Origin: Paenibacillus sp. RC67
Lineage (GTDB): Bacteria > Bacillota > Bacilli > Paenibacillales > NBRC-103111
Assembly (NCBI RefSeq): GCF_030020805.1
Contig: NZ_CP125098.1
Coordinates: forward strand, 3,557,501-3,621,500
Direction of reading: 5' to 3'
DNA length: 64,000 bases
Below the pieces are notes generated by a model. That model saw only the letters and a program-made list of their open reading frames with translations, made no database searches and was not told the origin of the DNA. Of the stretch, positions 52,467-62,738 are shown one piece after another (the first letter of the stretch is position 1; every line of letters begins with the position of its first letter). The translations under genes were made by a program, and so were the position numbers.

Positions 52467-54080
52467 ATGAACAATGTTAATCGAAAAAGATGGTTGGTAG
52501 CAGGGACTACGGCAATGCTGTCCCTCACAATGGTCGCAGGGTGCAATTCAAGCTCAAGTACGGGGAAACAGCCATCAGAAAACAAGAACGCGACAGAACC
52601 ACCAAAATTGCAAGCGCTTACGTATTGGGTTAGCTTGACAAGCAATGTCGCAGCTACATTGAAAAGCTACGGGGATATGACGCTTTATAAGGAATTGGAG
52701 AAACGATCCGGGGTTCACGTTGATTTTCAGCATCCTCCGGTGGGGCAGGAAAAAGACCAATTCAATCTGATGATTACCGGAACTAAATTGCCCGATGTCA
52801 TTGAATACGGCTGGACGGGTTATCCCGGCGGTCCGGAAAAAGCGATCAAGGATGGAAAAATCATCAAACTGAACGATATTATTGCTAAATATGCGCCGAA
52901 TTTTAAGAAAGTTTTAGATTCCAACCCGGAATGGAAAAAGCAGATCGTGACCGACGAAGGCAGTATTTACGGCTTTCCATTCCTGCGCGGCGACGATTAT
53001 TTGCTGGTCAGCAACGGGATCGCTCTGCGTAAAGACTGGCTTGATAAGATGAACATGAAAATGCCGCAAACTATTGACGATTGGCATACTGTACTGACGG
53101 CGATCAAGAAAACCGACCTTAATGGCAACGGCAAAGCGGATGAAATCCCACTGCTTATAGGCAAAGGCGATATGACAGGAGCGATTCCGTTCCTGGGTTC
53201 GTACGGCGTGAACTATGATTATTACCAAGTTGGCGGAAAAGTGATGTTCGGACCGACTCAGCCGGAGTACAAGCAATTTCTGATTACAATGAATCAATGG
53301 TACAAGGAAGGGCTGCTTGATCCGGATTTCGCCACCACGGACAGCAAGCTAAAGGACGCGAAGATTACGGGAAATCAGTTGTTCGCAACCACGATGAGCA
53401 CAGGCTCAGGTATCGGCAACTATACAACGCTTGTTGGTAGTAAAATCCCGGGCTTCAAGCTCAATGCCGCTCCATTTCCTGTGGTCAAACCAGGAGATAA
53501 AAAAATGTGGAACGCGAAGACATACAACTACTCTGGCGGGATAGCCGCTGCGATCACGTCTTCGAATACAAATCCGGAAGCAACGGCCAAATGGCTTGAT
53601 TACGCCTATAGCGATGAAGGTAAGATGCTGTTTAATTTCGGGGTAGAAGGCACCTCCTATAAGATGGTTAACGGGTATCCGACCTATACGGATAACATTA
53701 TGAATCCGAAGGATACTTCAATGGCTTATGCTATGGCAGCCAATGTGCGCGCCAACTTCAACGGTCCTTTCGTACAAGACAAGCGATATATGGAGCAATA
53801 TGCTGCCCTGCCTGAGCAGAAGGAATCGATCCAAATTTGGTCGGAACCTAATAGCGAAAGGAGACTCCCTCAAGTTACGCCTACTTCGGCCGAGAGCGGC
53901 AGGTTCGCTTCGATTATGAACGATGTTAACACATACAAAGACGAAATGTTCAATAAATTTATCATGGGTGCAGAGCCTTTGGATAACTTCGATAAATACG
54001 TTAAAACGATTGAAGGTATGGGAATTCAGGATGCATTAAAAATTCAGCAGTCTGCTTTGGAAAGATACAACAAACGCTAA
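52467..54080 (+). CDS. Oligosaccharide ABC transporter, substrate-binding lipoprotein (LplA/YtcQ type)
   Basis: A 537-residue lipoprotein of family-1 solute-binding proteins. Signal with lipobox MVAGC (Cys about residue 24), a Ser/Lys linker, then LTYWVSLTSNVAATLKSYGDM, LITGTKLPDVIEYGW, ALRKDWLDKMNMKMPQTIDDW, and DLNGNGKADEIPLLI, a Ca-loop-like motif. The long C-terminal part is typical of Paenibacillus LplA-like proteins. AAAGGAGG at 52450-52457 fixes ATG 52467 rather than the upstream ORF start. First gene of an LplA-LplB-YtcP operon. Confidence 0.85.
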   Translation: MNNVNRKRWLVAGTTAMLSLTMVAGCNSSSSTGKQPSENKNATEPPKLQALTYWVSLTSNVAATLKSYGDMTLYKELEKRSGVHVDFQHPPVGQEKDQFNLMITGTKLPDVIEYGWTGYPGGPEKAIKDGKIIKLNDIIAKYAPNFKKVLDSNPEWKKQIVTDEGSIYGFPFLRGDDYLLVSNGIALRKDWLDKMNMKMPQTIDDWHTVLTAIKKTDLNGNGKADEIPLLIGKGDMTGAIPFLGSYGVNYDYYQVGGKVMFGPTQPEYKQFLITMNQWYKEGLLDPDFATTDSKLKDAKITGNQLFATTMSTGSGIGNYTTLVGSKIPGFKLNAAPFPVVKPGDKKMWNAKTYNYSGGIAAAITSSNTNPEATAKWLDYAYSDEGKMLFNFGVEGTSYKMVNGYPTYTDNIMNPKDTSMAYAMAANVRANFNGPFVQDKRYMEQYAALPEQKESIQIWSEPNSERRLPQVTPTSAESGRFASIMNDVNTYKDEMFNKFIMGAEPLDNFDKYVKTIEGMGIQDALKIQQSALERYNKR

Positions 54081-54170
54081 TAATCGACGAATGATTGTCA
54101 AGGGGACTCCATTATAGGGAGATGATCCATTCATCTCCCTGTCCCTTTCAAAGTGAAGGAGGGAACAGCT

Positions 54171-55136
54171 TTGGATACAGTAAATACCACTACAAGTAGA
54201 AATCCGAAACCGGCTCGTTCCACGGAGAGCATATGGGTAACGATAGGGCGGGATTTGAGGCGCAACAAGCTTTTATATTTGATGGTGCTGCCGGTCATCG
54301 CTTATTATCTTATATTCGATTATGGTCCGATGTACGGTCTGCAAATCGCGTTTAAAGATTATGGTCCCGGCGCTGGCATCTGGAATAGCCCTTGGGTCGG
54401 ATTTGAAAATTTTATTCAATTTTTCAACAGTTATTATTTTTGGAGAATCATCCGCAACACCTTGCTGATCAATGTGTACGAGCTTATTTTCGGTTTCCCC
54501 GCACCGATCATTCTTGCGCTGTTATTGAATGAACTGAGACAGCAAGCATTCAAGAGGGTTGTTCAGACGGTCACCTATTTACCGCATTTTATATCGATCG
54601 TCGTCGTTGTCGGGATGCTGGTCGACTTTTTGGCCAGAGACGGAGTTGTAAACCAATTAACAGCTTTGTTTGGTATACCATCAAGGTCATTCTTGTCTGA
54701 GCCGGAGTGGTTTCGTTCTCTTTATGTTTCTTCTGGCATTTGGCAGCAAGTCGGATGGGGGTCCATTATTTATTTGGCTGCGCTGTCCGGTATCGACCCT
54801 ACGTTATATGAAGCCGCCAAAGTTGACGGGGCAGGCCGTTGGAAACAAATGATCCACATTACCATTCCAGGGATTATGCCAACCATTATTATTTTACTGA
54901 TATTAAGAATGGGATCGATGATGTCACTCGGCAGCGAGAAAATTTTGCTTATGTATAATCCGCTGACCTACGATACGGCAGATGTCATCTCAACCTTCGT
55001 CTATCGCAAAGGGATTTTGGAGGCTAGTTACAGCTATACGACGGCAGTAGGTTTATTTAACGCAGTGATTGCTTTTTCCCTGCTAATTATCTCCAACAGC
55101 ATAAGCAAGCGGGTAAGCGAGACCAAACTATGGTGA
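54171..55136 (+). CDS. Oligosaccharide ABC transporter, permease (LplB type)
   Basis: A 321-residue permease of the MalF-like group with six predicted membrane helices. The EAA loop reads YEAAKVDGAGRWKQMIHITIPGIMPT. The frame is open from GTG 54153, but GAAGGAGGG overlaps that codon, so TTG 54171 (6 bases downstream) is the likely start. It pairs with the next permease to form a heterodimer; no ATPase gene is present, so a shared MsmX-type ATPase must power it. Confidence 0.87.
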   Translation: MDTVNTTTSRNPKPARSTESIWVTIGRDLRRNKLLYLMVLPVIAYYLIFDYGPMYGLQIAFKDYGPGAGIWNSPWVGFENFIQFFNSYYFWRIIRNTLLINVYELIFGFPAPIILALLLNELRQQAFKRVVQTVTYLPHFISIVVVVGMLVDFLARDGVVNQLTALFGIPSRSFLSEPEWFRSLYVSSGIWQQVGWGSIIYLAALSGIDPTLYEAAKVDGAGRWKQMIHITIPGIMPTIIILLILRMGSMMSLGSEKILLMYNPLTYDTADVISTFVYRKGILEASYSYTTAVGLFNAVIAFSLLIISNSISKRVSETKLW

Positions 55137-55154
55137 CAGGGGAGGAAAAGCAGG

Positions 55155-56030
55155 ATGGACAAATTGAGTTTCGGCGAAAAAACGTTTAACGCTATTAACA
55201 TTGCCTTTATGATCGTTCTTTGCTTTTTAACGTTGTACCCGTTTTTGTATGTTGCATTTTCATCCTTAAGCGATCCGGGTTTACTCGCAAAGCATCGCGG
55301 CTTGATATGGTGGCCATACGGATTCAGTTTGAACGCATACAAAGCCGTTTTTGCCAATCCGAACATTTTGAAAGGTTATGGCAATACGATATTTTATGTT
55401 GTCTTCGGAACTCTTCTTAATTTGATTATGACTTCGCTAGGGGCGTACTTTCTTTCCCGGAGAAACGTATTTTTTAAAAACACGGTCATGTTTATGATCG
55501 TCATCACGATGTTTTTTCAGGGCGGACTTATCCCCACGTATCTTCTTGTCAGCAATTTGGGACTAGTAGATACGGTGTGGGCGATGATCATTCCCGGAGC
55601 CATTAATACATGGAATTTGATCATTATGCGTACTTCGTTCCAAGCCGTACCAATAAGTCTGGAAGAATCGGCGAAAATAGACGGTGCGAGCGATTGGACC
55701 GTCATGTGGCGGGTCATTATTCCCTTATCGATTCCGGTCATGGCCGTCATGGTCCTGTTTTACGCCGTAGGTCATTGGAATGCATGGTTCGGTGCCATGA
55801 TCTACTTGCGCGATCGTAACTTGTACCCACTGCAGCTTATCCTGAGGGAGATTCTCATTACGAACAGCACGGATAGCATGACGACCAATGCCGGTGTGGA
55901 CAAAATGCCGATCGGTGAAACGATCAAGTATGCAACGATTATGGTCGCGACTCTTCCAATCCTTGTACTTTATCCGTTCATGCAAAAATATTTTGTAAAG
56001 GGAGTCATGATCGGTGCATTGAAAGAATAA
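55155..56030 (+). CDS. Oligosaccharide ABC transporter, permease (YtcP/LplC type)
   Basis: A 291-residue MalG-like permease with six membrane helices, the EAA loop LEESAKIDGASDWTVMWRVIIPLSIPV, and the C-terminal signature YPFMQKYFVKGVMIGALKE. A GGGGAGGAAAAG ribosome site precedes the ATG, 18 bases after the first permease gene. Confidence 0.88.
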   Translation: MDKLSFGEKTFNAINIAFMIVLCFLTLYPFLYVAFSSLSDPGLLAKHRGLIWWPYGFSLNAYKAVFANPNILKGYGNTIFYVVFGTLLNLIMTSLGAYFLSRRNVFFKNTVMFMIVITMFFQGGLIPTYLLVSNLGLVDTVWAMIIPGAINTWNLIIMRTSFQAVPISLEESAKIDGASDWTVMWRVIIPLSIPVMAVMVLFYAVGHWNAWFGAMIYLRDRNLYPLQLILREILITNSTDSMTTNAGVDKMPIGETIKYATIMVATLPILVLYPFMQKYFVKGVMIGALKE

Positions 56031-56102
56031 TCAAGAACAGCAGGAAAATGGAAATCCATTCAGAATAGTATATAGTAATGACTATCTGAAGAGGTGATTT
56101 TA

Positions 56103-58415
56103 GTGCGGATCAATGGCATGCATAATGGTAGCGCTTTCATCACCCTTTTATTGTCTTATTTGGCCATATTCCTGCTTCCTCTTGCTTTTGGATCGATTCT
56201 CTATACGAAGACAAGCAATATAATGGTGGATAATGCGAACCGGGCAAACTTTGCGATGCTGGAACAGTTTCGTCAAGTGATGGACATCAAACTTAAGGAA
56301 GTTGAGCAAATGTCCCAGCAAATCGCTTTGAATGCCCGGCTGCAATGGCTGATAAATAACGCAGATACCGCAGAAATATCGGACGCGTACAAGTATGTAG
56401 AGTTCGTGTCGGAACATATGTCACGATATCAAAATGCGAGTAATTTCATTTACGATTACTACATCTACCTAGGAGCGAACGATACGATATTGTTGCCAAC
56501 GGCCAAGACAACGGGAGAAATGCTGTATAACCGGTTGTATCATCCAATCGGCATTAGCTTCGATACATGGCGCAGCGGGCTATTAGACATTCCTCATTAT
56601 CAGGATTATATTCCCTCTACCTACGAGACACCAAGCGGAAACAAGCTAGATACCATTACTTACGTCCAGACGCTACCCCTGGGAGAACTAAGTGCGATCC
56701 GCGGAGCCTTAGTGATAATGCTTGATATGAATAAAGTTCGCAGTATGCTGACTCAGATCGAATCCGCTTACCAAAGCTCCGTCTTTATTCTCGATCGTGA
56801 AGATCGTCTTATTGTCGGGAATGAGGAACAGTCGGTTCTCTGGAATCAATTCCGTGGTAAAGTGACGAAAGATGTACCCTATGAGTACTCGGATCAAGGT
56901 GTCGATAAAATGCTTTTGACTACTGTATCCGAGCGTAACGGGTGGAACTATGTTCTGATCATGCCCAAGGAAGTCTACCTTGAAAAGGTAGATACGCTGA
57001 AAAACTGGATGATGACCCTTCTTCTGATCTGTCTGGTTGGAGGGGCAGCAGCGATCGTTTTCTGGCTGCATCGCAATTATACTCCGCTGCGGGACGTCGT
57101 ACGCGTGCTACAAAAGGAGAGGCCAGGGCAAACAGCACAGTTGGCCAACGAATACGAATTTATCCGGGAAACGATTCGAATGACCCTACATGAAGAGCAG
57201 GAGCTTCGGCATATTTTATCCCGTCAGACACCAGTCATTCAGGCAAGCTTCCTGTCACGCTTCGTACGCGGTCATGTGGATGTTTCCCGAATGACTGATG
57301 AGTCACTTCGGTTTATGGATATTAACCTCATCTCCGAATCCTTTGCGGTTATTTTGATTGATATCGCCGATTTCAGCCGCTTCAGCACCGATCAATCAGA
57401 ACGGCAGTGGGCGCTCATTCGCTTCATTATTTCCAATATTGCTAACGATCTGATTCGTGAACGCGCATGGGGGTATTCGGTAGATCTGGATCAGAACCGG
57501 CTTGCACTGCTGGTGAACTTCTACACGGAAGTGCAGGTTGATGCATCGCAGGAGCTGGACAGTATCGCTGACCGACTCATGCATGTTATTGAAAAGAAGT
57601 TCAAGACGTATATTACGATAGCAATAGGGGACATGCACGAAGGAATGGACGGGGTTGGTGAATCCTACTTTGAAGCGCTTAGTGCTCTGGATTATAAAAT
57701 GTATAGAGGCCATAGCGCGATCATACGTTACAGTGAGATTGCTGCAGCGGATCGACATTATTATTACCCGATAGAAACTGAAAGCCAATTGATCAATTTC
57801 ACCAAAAGTGGCGATGTGGACAATGTTGGCAAATTGATTGACAATCTGTTTCATGCCCATTTCAGCACGCGGCGGATAACACCTGAATTAGGTAGAAGCC
57901 TGTTCAATAACATGGTCAGCACTTTATGGAAAATTATTAACCCAATGGATCCATTCTACAACGAAGTGTTTGGCAATGGATTCGAGCCGCTTAAAGAGCT
58001 TTCCACCTGCGCAACTGTCGATGAGATGAAGGTCAAAATCCGGGACTGGTTTCTTGCTCTATGCCACTTTTTGAACGAGAGCCGCAGCCGTAATACTAGC
58101 CTGCTGTCTGATCGAATTGCTAAATATATCGAACAGCATTATGGTGATGATATGCTCAGCTTGACAATGATTGCCGAGCAATTTCAGTTAACCCCTCAGT
58201 ACTTGTCAGCTCTCTTTAAGAAACAGACAGGAATGAACCTGACGGATTACTTAACGAGAGTACGTATTGACGAAGCCAAGAAGCTAATGAAGAATAAGAA
58301 ACTAACCTTCACCCAAATTGCGAATAAAGTCGGCTACGCGACCGATATCGGATTTATTCGGGTATTTAAGAAGTATGAAGGGACAACTCCGGGCAAATAC
58401 CGCGAGTCGTTGTAA
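56103..58415 (+). CDS. Membrane-anchored AraC-family regulator with extracellular sensor
   Basis: A 770-residue regulator. First membrane helix about residues 10-32, extracellular double-Cache-like sensor to about residue 290, second helix (LKNWMMTLLLICLVGGAAAIVFW), a cytoplasmic linker with a degenerate GGDEF-like region (FAVILIDIADFSRFST and ALLVNFY), and a C-terminal AraC helix-turn-helix pair (LSLTMIAEQFQLTPQYLSALFKK and FTQIANKVGYATDIGFIRVF). The start is GTG 56103 after GAGG. It follows the sugar transporter by 72 bases and probably senses its substrate or the binding protein and activates the operon. Confidence 0.85.
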   Translation: MRINGMHNGSAFITLLLSYLAIFLLPLAFGSILYTKTSNIMVDNANRANFAMLEQFRQVMDIKLKEVEQMSQQIALNARLQWLINNADTAEISDAYKYVEFVSEHMSRYQNASNFIYDYYIYLGANDTILLPTAKTTGEMLYNRLYHPIGISFDTWRSGLLDIPHYQDYIPSTYETPSGNKLDTITYVQTLPLGELSAIRGALVIMLDMNKVRSMLTQIESAYQSSVFILDREDRLIVGNEEQSVLWNQFRGKVTKDVPYEYSDQGVDKMLLTTVSERNGWNYVLIMPKEVYLEKVDTLKNWMMTLLLICLVGGAAAIVFWLHRNYTPLRDVVRVLQKERPGQTAQLANEYEFIRETIRMTLHEEQELRHILSRQTPVIQASFLSRFVRGHVDVSRMTDESLRFMDINLISESFAVILIDIADFSRFSTDQSERQWALIRFIISNIANDLIRERAWGYSVDLDQNRLALLVNFYTEVQVDASQELDSIADRLMHVIEKKFKTYITIAIGDMHEGMDGVGESYFEALSALDYKMYRGHSAIIRYSEIAAADRHYYYPIETESQLINFTKSGDVDNVGKLIDNLFHAHFSTRRITPELGRSLFNNMVSTLWKIINPMDPFYNEVFGNGFEPLKELSTCATVDEMKVKIRDWFLALCHFLNESRSRNTSLLSDRIAKYIEQHYGDDMLSLTMIAEQFQLTPQYLSALFKKQTGMNLTDYLTRVRIDEAKKLMKNKKLTFTQIANKVGYATDIGFIRVFKKYEGTTPGKYRESL

Positions 58416-58492
58416 GGATTGCATCTTGAAAGGGCTAATCCCTTAATGGGAAACAGCTTCAAGGGCTGCCGGTGTGAAAGATCGGCAGTGAA

Positions 58493-58518
58493 AAGCTTGA
58501 GAAATCAGGCTTTTTTTA
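58493..58518. terminator. Terminator between the AraC and LysR genes
   Basis: AAGCTTGA (58493-58500) pairs with TCAGGCTT (58505-58512) around GAAA, followed by a T run, for the plus-strand AraC gene. Confidence 0.75.
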
Positions 58519-59412
58519 TTTGCTAGCATTTGCTTCTGCTTTACATAAGAAATCGATAAAATGCTTCATGAGACTGTTGATGGGCGCATCTTTTAAATAA
58601 ATCAGTTCAAAGTTCCGATTAAGATCCGGCAGCTTCATAACCTTGACTTCCTGAAGCTCGTTCGTTTCCAGATCGTTATGAATGGAAAAACGCGGCAGAA
58701 ATGCTATCCCCAGCTTCTGCTTGACCATCCGTTTCACTACCTCGATGTTATCGACCTCCATCACCACATGTTTTTCCAATTGAAAATGGCTGAAGGCAGA
58801 ATTAATCAATGTCCAGTCCAACGAACCGCGATTAAACAAAATCAATTTCTCTTTGGCAACTTCTTCGATCGTTACTTGTTTGCGGTTTTGAAATGGATGT
58901 CCAGGATAAACAGCTAACAGCATATCGTCTTGCAGAAGTTGTATACGGTGAATTTTCGGATGGTTGACCGCTCTAGCGATGCCAAAGGACACTTCATGAT
59001 GCAGGACCATATCCAACACCTGATGCGAATGTCCTGTGAAAATAGTTAGCTTCACTTTGGGATACATCGCCTGAAAATGTTCCACCAAGTTCGGCAGAAT
59101 GTATAAAGCCGCTCCAAAAACAGAGCAGATCGACATATCGCCCTCCAGTTCACCTTGAATGCGCTGGATGGCTTGCTGGCCGTCTTGAATGGTTTGAAGC
59201 AATTTCTTGGCGAAAGGAAGGAACGCTTCACCTTCTTCTGTTAACGCAACGGCAGTCCCGTTCCGAAGAAACAGCTTGCAGTTCAGATCTGCTTCGAGTG
59301 ATTTGATCCTCTGACTGACAGTGGGCTGAGATAGATACAACAGGTTGGCCGCTTTGCTGAAGCTTCCGGTCAAAGCTACAAAAACAAAGCATTCGGCATG
59401 ATCCGTATTCAA
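58516..59412 (-). CDS. LysR-family transcriptional regulator
   Basis: A 298-residue LysR regulator. N-terminal helix-turn-helix ALTGSFSKAANLLYLSQPTVSQRIKSLEADLNCKLFLR, then a two-lobed effector domain (SICSVFGAALYILPNLVEHFQAMYPKVKLTIF). The frame is open to 59526, but GGAGGCG at 59418-59424 selects TTG 59410-59412. It is divergent from the D-amino acid aminotransferase operon, 130 bases away, and is the obvious regulator of it; the inducer is probably an amino acid or peptide. Confidence 0.9.
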   Translation of the reverse strand: MNTDHAECFVFVALTGSFSKAANLLYLSQPTVSQRIKSLEADLNCKLFLRNGTAVALTEEGEAFLPFAKKLLQTIQDGQQAIQRIQGELEGDMSICSVFGAALYILPNLVEHFQAMYPKVKLTIFTGHSHQVLDMVLHHEVSFGIARAVNHPKIHRIQLLQDDMLLAVYPGHPFQNRKQVTIEEVAKEKLILFNRGSLDWTLINSAFSHFQLEKHVVMEVDNIEVVKRMVKQKLGIAFLPRFSIHNDLETNELQEVKVMKLPDLNRNFELIYLKDAPINSLMKHFIDFLCKAEANASK

Positions 59413-59542
59413 ATGAACGCCTCCGCTCTTATTATATTTTCTTATAGCTAACATGTAATTATGCGATTGGACGAATCGGATTGTATCCATTAGTTTGGAT
59501 ATGATATTAATTTTCATAGCATGCAATTGGAGGAGCTACAGT

Positions 59543-60379
59543 ATGAGCATAGCGTATTTGAACGGAATTTTCATCAAACCGGATGAACCAGCTATTCCGA
59601 TCGATGAACGAGGACATCAATTCGGCGACGGAATCTATGAAGTGATGCGCTTTTATAACGGGAAACCTTTTATGCTGGACGAGCATTTGGACCGGTTGTT
59701 CCAAAGCGCCTCGGCGATAAGACTGAAGCTGCAGCAAGACCGGGAAGCTTTGAAACAAATCATCTACGAATTGGTGAATCGAAGCGGGATGACCAACTTG
59801 GATGTATATATACAAATCACGAGGGGGATTGCGTCAAGGAATCACTTGTTCCCGGATTGCCCCGTTTCGATAGCTATGACCGCTAAGCCTTTTCGGGAGA
59901 TCCCGGCAGAAGCGAGGGAAGAGGGGGCAAGTGGCATGCTGCATCCGGATGAGCGTTGGGAAAACTGTTACATCAAGTCTCTGAACCTGCTGCCGAATAT
60001 ATTAGCGAAACAAGCAGCCTATGAACAAGGCTGTCTGGAGGCGATTCTCGTGCGGAATGGCCAAGTGACGGAGGGAACAAGCTCCAACGTGTACATGGTG
60101 AAGCAATCAACCATCTTCACCACACCGCTTTCCAAGCATATTTTATCGGGTATTACAAGAATAGCCGTAAAAGCAATAGCGGAAGATTTGGCTATTCCGT
60201 TCGTAGAACGATACTTTACACCAGACGAGCTGCTGCAAGCAGATGAAGTTTTTGTTACTAGCACAACGTTGGAAATTATGCCAATCGTTCGTTTTGATGG
60301 CGACAGACAAATTCTTGACGGAAAGCCTGGTCCTATTGCCAATGCTCTGTATGACCGCTTCAAGCGGATAACAGAATAG
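59543..60379 (+). CDS. dat: D-amino acid aminotransferase (class IV)
   Basis: A 278-residue PLP enzyme of fold type IV, starting LNGIFIKPDEPAIPIDERGHQFGDGIYEVMRFYNG with the family motif. The PLP lysine is Lys 145 in CYIKSLNLLPNILAK; VTEGTSSNVYMV and FVTSTTLEIMPIV complete the cofactor site. It transfers amino groups between D-amino acids and 2-oxoacids. GGAGGAG fixes ATG 59543 rather than the longer frame. First gene of a four-gene operon for D-amino acid-containing peptides. Confidence 0.88.
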   Translation: MSIAYLNGIFIKPDEPAIPIDERGHQFGDGIYEVMRFYNGKPFMLDEHLDRLFQSASAIRLKLQQDREALKQIIYELVNRSGMTNLDVYIQITRGIASRNHLFPDCPVSIAMTAKPFREIPAEAREEGASGMLHPDERWENCYIKSLNLLPNILAKQAAYEQGCLEAILVRNGQVTEGTSSNVYMVKQSTIFTTPLSKHILSGITRIAVKAIAEDLAIPFVERYFTPDELLQADEVFVTSTTLEIMPIVRFDGDRQILDGKPGPIANALYDRFKRITE

Positions 60380-60420
60380 AATCATAGGAATCATGAATCT
60401 ACAACAAAGGATGACGGATA

Positions 60421-61347
60421 ATGCGTATTATTGATCTTCATTGCGACGCTCTATTAAAAATATGGAGATCGAACGGTCAGCTCGCGTACAACAACGCCCC
60501 GGAGCTTGCATCGAATAAAGCACGTTTGCTTCAGGGTGGCGTCAGTACTCAATGCTTTGCTGTATTCGTACCGCCTACATTGAGAGCGGAGCACAAATTT
60601 CAAGCAGCGTTAGATCAAATTCATTACTTCTATGATGAGGTTCTTGGTAAAAATCCGGAAATGAAGCATATCAAAGAGTGGAGCGATTTTGACCTTCTCC
60701 AGGAAGGGCAAATCGGCGCAATGCTGACATTGGAAGGCGTTGACCCGATCGGAAACGACCTGCGCCAGCTTCATATATTATTTCAGCTCGGCGTTCGTTC
60801 GGTCGGATTAACTTGGAACCATGCCAATCTGGCAGCAGATGGTGTATTGGAACCGCGTGGCGCGGGATTAAGCGTCTTCGGCAAAGAAATAGTACACTTT
60901 AATAATGCCCATCAACGGTTGACCGATGTATCTCATTTAAGCGAAAATGGTTTTTGGGATGTAATAGAGCTAGCGGATTATCCCATAGCTAGCCATTCCA
61001 ATGCCAAAGCGATATGCGATCACCCTCGGAATCTAACGGATGAACAAGCTAAAGCCATGTTTGATAAGGGTGGGATGATTCATGTCATCTATTCTCCGGC
61101 TTTTGTAAAGCAAGGTGAAGGCGTGATTATAAGCGACCTAATCAAACATATTGATCATTTTTGTTCGCTCGGAGGCGTGCGGAATATTGGCCTTGGTTCC
61201 GATTTTGACGGTATTACCAGATTTATTGACAAGCTGGAGAATGCCTCTATGAGCCAAAATGTCATTGAAGAACTATTGAAATATTACAAGGAAGATGAAG
61301 TCCGGGGGTTTGCTGCTGATAACTTTCTACGCTGCCGTCCGCGATAA
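60421..61347 (+). CDS. Membrane dipeptidase family (M19) enzyme
   Basis: A 308-residue binuclear zinc peptidase related to renal dipeptidase. Metal ligands: HCD at residues 7-9 (DLHCDALLKI), Glu in MLTLEGVDPI, His in PIASHSNAKAIC and Asp in LGSDFDGI. The family often accepts a D-residue at the C-terminal position, such as L-Ala-D-Ala or L-Ala-D-Glu dipeptides. No signal peptide, so it acts on imported peptides. 41 bases after the aminotransferase gene, same operon. Confidence 0.85.
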   Translation: MRIIDLHCDALLKIWRSNGQLAYNNAPELASNKARLLQGGVSTQCFAVFVPPTLRAEHKFQAALDQIHYFYDEVLGKNPEMKHIKEWSDFDLLQEGQIGAMLTLEGVDPIGNDLRQLHILFQLGVRSVGLTWNHANLAADGVLEPRGAGLSVFGKEIVHFNNAHQRLTDVSHLSENGFWDVIELADYPIASHSNAKAICDHPRNLTDEQAKAMFDKGGMIHVIYSPAFVKQGEGVIISDLIKHIDHFCSLGGVRNIGLGSDFDGITRFIDKLENASMSQNVIEELLKYYKEDEVRGFAADNFLRCRPR

Positions 61348-61370
61348 GATATGGAATGGAGGTTCTGGAC

Positions 61371-62690
61371 ATGTCTGATCAGGATTGGTCGAAATTAGAA
61401 GCTTATGTAGAACACATAATGGAACAAGAGTTTATTGCGGGAGCTGCAGTCGCTGTATCGAAGCATGGGAAAATCATCTACAAGAATGGTTTTGGTGTTA
61501 GGGATATCCACACGAAAGAGCCGGTTACACCGGACACGGTTTTCGGTACGGCGTCGATCACCAAGTCGTTTACTGCTTTGGCAATCATGCAGCTCGCGGA
61601 CGAAGGTATGATTTCTCTAAACGATCCGGTTATCCGTCATTTACCGGGTTTTAAGTTGAATAGAAGGGAATCAAGCGAAAGTATCACCATTCATCATTTG
61701 CTTTCCCATACGACTGGCATGCCGCCCCTGCGCCGTAGGGAGGATTTCAACCGATTCAGCGAGCACTTGGCATATTTGGCGAATGAAACTTACGATCTGT
61801 TGGGTACGCCGGGACAATATTTCAGCTATTGCAACGATACGTTCCTGCTGCTTGGGGCAATCATTGAACGTATTTCTGGACGTCCTTACTGGAAGCATAT
61901 GACGGAACGCATTCTGGAGCCGCTGCATATGTCTAGGACCACATTTAGCTTGGGCGAGCTGGAAAGCTGGGGTAACGTATCCGTGCCTTATGTGAAAAAT
62001 AATAAATCCGGTTCTTTGGATGCCGTGCCTTGGCCTAAGCTGGGAAACTATGCGGTGGGAGGTGGGATTCGCTCGAATGTACTGGATTTGCTAAAATATG
62101 GCCAATGCTTTGTCCAAAGTGGCAGCGATGATGCGATTGTAAATCAGGATTCCGTTAGAAACATGTGGAATCCGGCACATCGAATTGGAAGAATTACCCA
62201 CTACGGATATGCCTTGCGAATGACTCCTGACTACTCAGGAGTGACGTTGGTCGAGCACGGAGGCGGGCAACCCGGCGTATCTTCTCACTTTGGTTTTGTA
62301 CCTGAAGAAGGATTGGTGGCTGCTGTATTGACGAACGTAGCGAATGTCCCTGCAAGCGACCTGTGGTTATCCGCTATTAACACAGCACTAGGCTTACCTT
62401 TGGAACAAAAGAGTAGCATCGAACCGTATTACGAGGCTTCTCTTGAGCAATTGGAGAAGCTCGTCGGCACCTATCGATCGGCTGAAGGCGGGAATCTTAC
62501 CATTGTACTCGATGAAGGCAAACCGAAAGCGGAAGTCGACGGCAACACTTTCATGCTACGGGTAAGCAGCGACCATACGCTTGTTATTGAGAACAAGGAG
62601 TATCCAATCCGATTCTTCTTTAAGGACGGCCCTGAAGCATGGGCTGCCTTGTATAGTTCTCGTATGTTGACAAGAGTAAGCACGGACTAA
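61371..62690 (+). CDS. Serine hydrolase of the beta-lactamase/D-aminopeptidase (S12) fold
   Basis: A 439-residue penicillin-recognising enzyme without a signal peptide. Ser 62 and Lys 65 in ASITKSF, Tyr 153 in YCN, and HGGG at 296-299 as the third motif. A C-terminal beta domain (about 360-439) resembles that of D-aminopeptidases and esterases. GGAGGT sets ATG 61371. In the middle of the operon, 23 bases after the dipeptidase; a D-amino acid peptide substrate fits, but an esterase is possible. Confidence 0.82.
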   Translation: MSDQDWSKLEAYVEHIMEQEFIAGAAVAVSKHGKIIYKNGFGVRDIHTKEPVTPDTVFGTASITKSFTALAIMQLADEGMISLNDPVIRHLPGFKLNRRESSESITIHHLLSHTTGMPPLRRREDFNRFSEHLAYLANETYDLLGTPGQYFSYCNDTFLLLGAIIERISGRPYWKHMTERILEPLHMSRTTFSLGELESWGNVSVPYVKNNKSGSLDAVPWPKLGNYAVGGGIRSNVLDLLKYGQCFVQSGSDDAIVNQDSVRNMWNPAHRIGRITHYGYALRMTPDYSGVTLVEHGGGQPGVSSHFGFVPEEGLVAAVLTNVANVPASDLWLSAINTALGLPLEQKSSIEPYYEASLEQLEKLVGTYRSAEGGNLTIVLDEGKPKAEVDGNTFMLRVSSDHTLVIENKEYPIRFFFKDGPEAWAALYSSRMLTRVSTD

Positions 62691-62738
62691 TAAGAAATAC
62701 CACATCTTTCAATATCCTAACGATGGAGAGAATAACGA

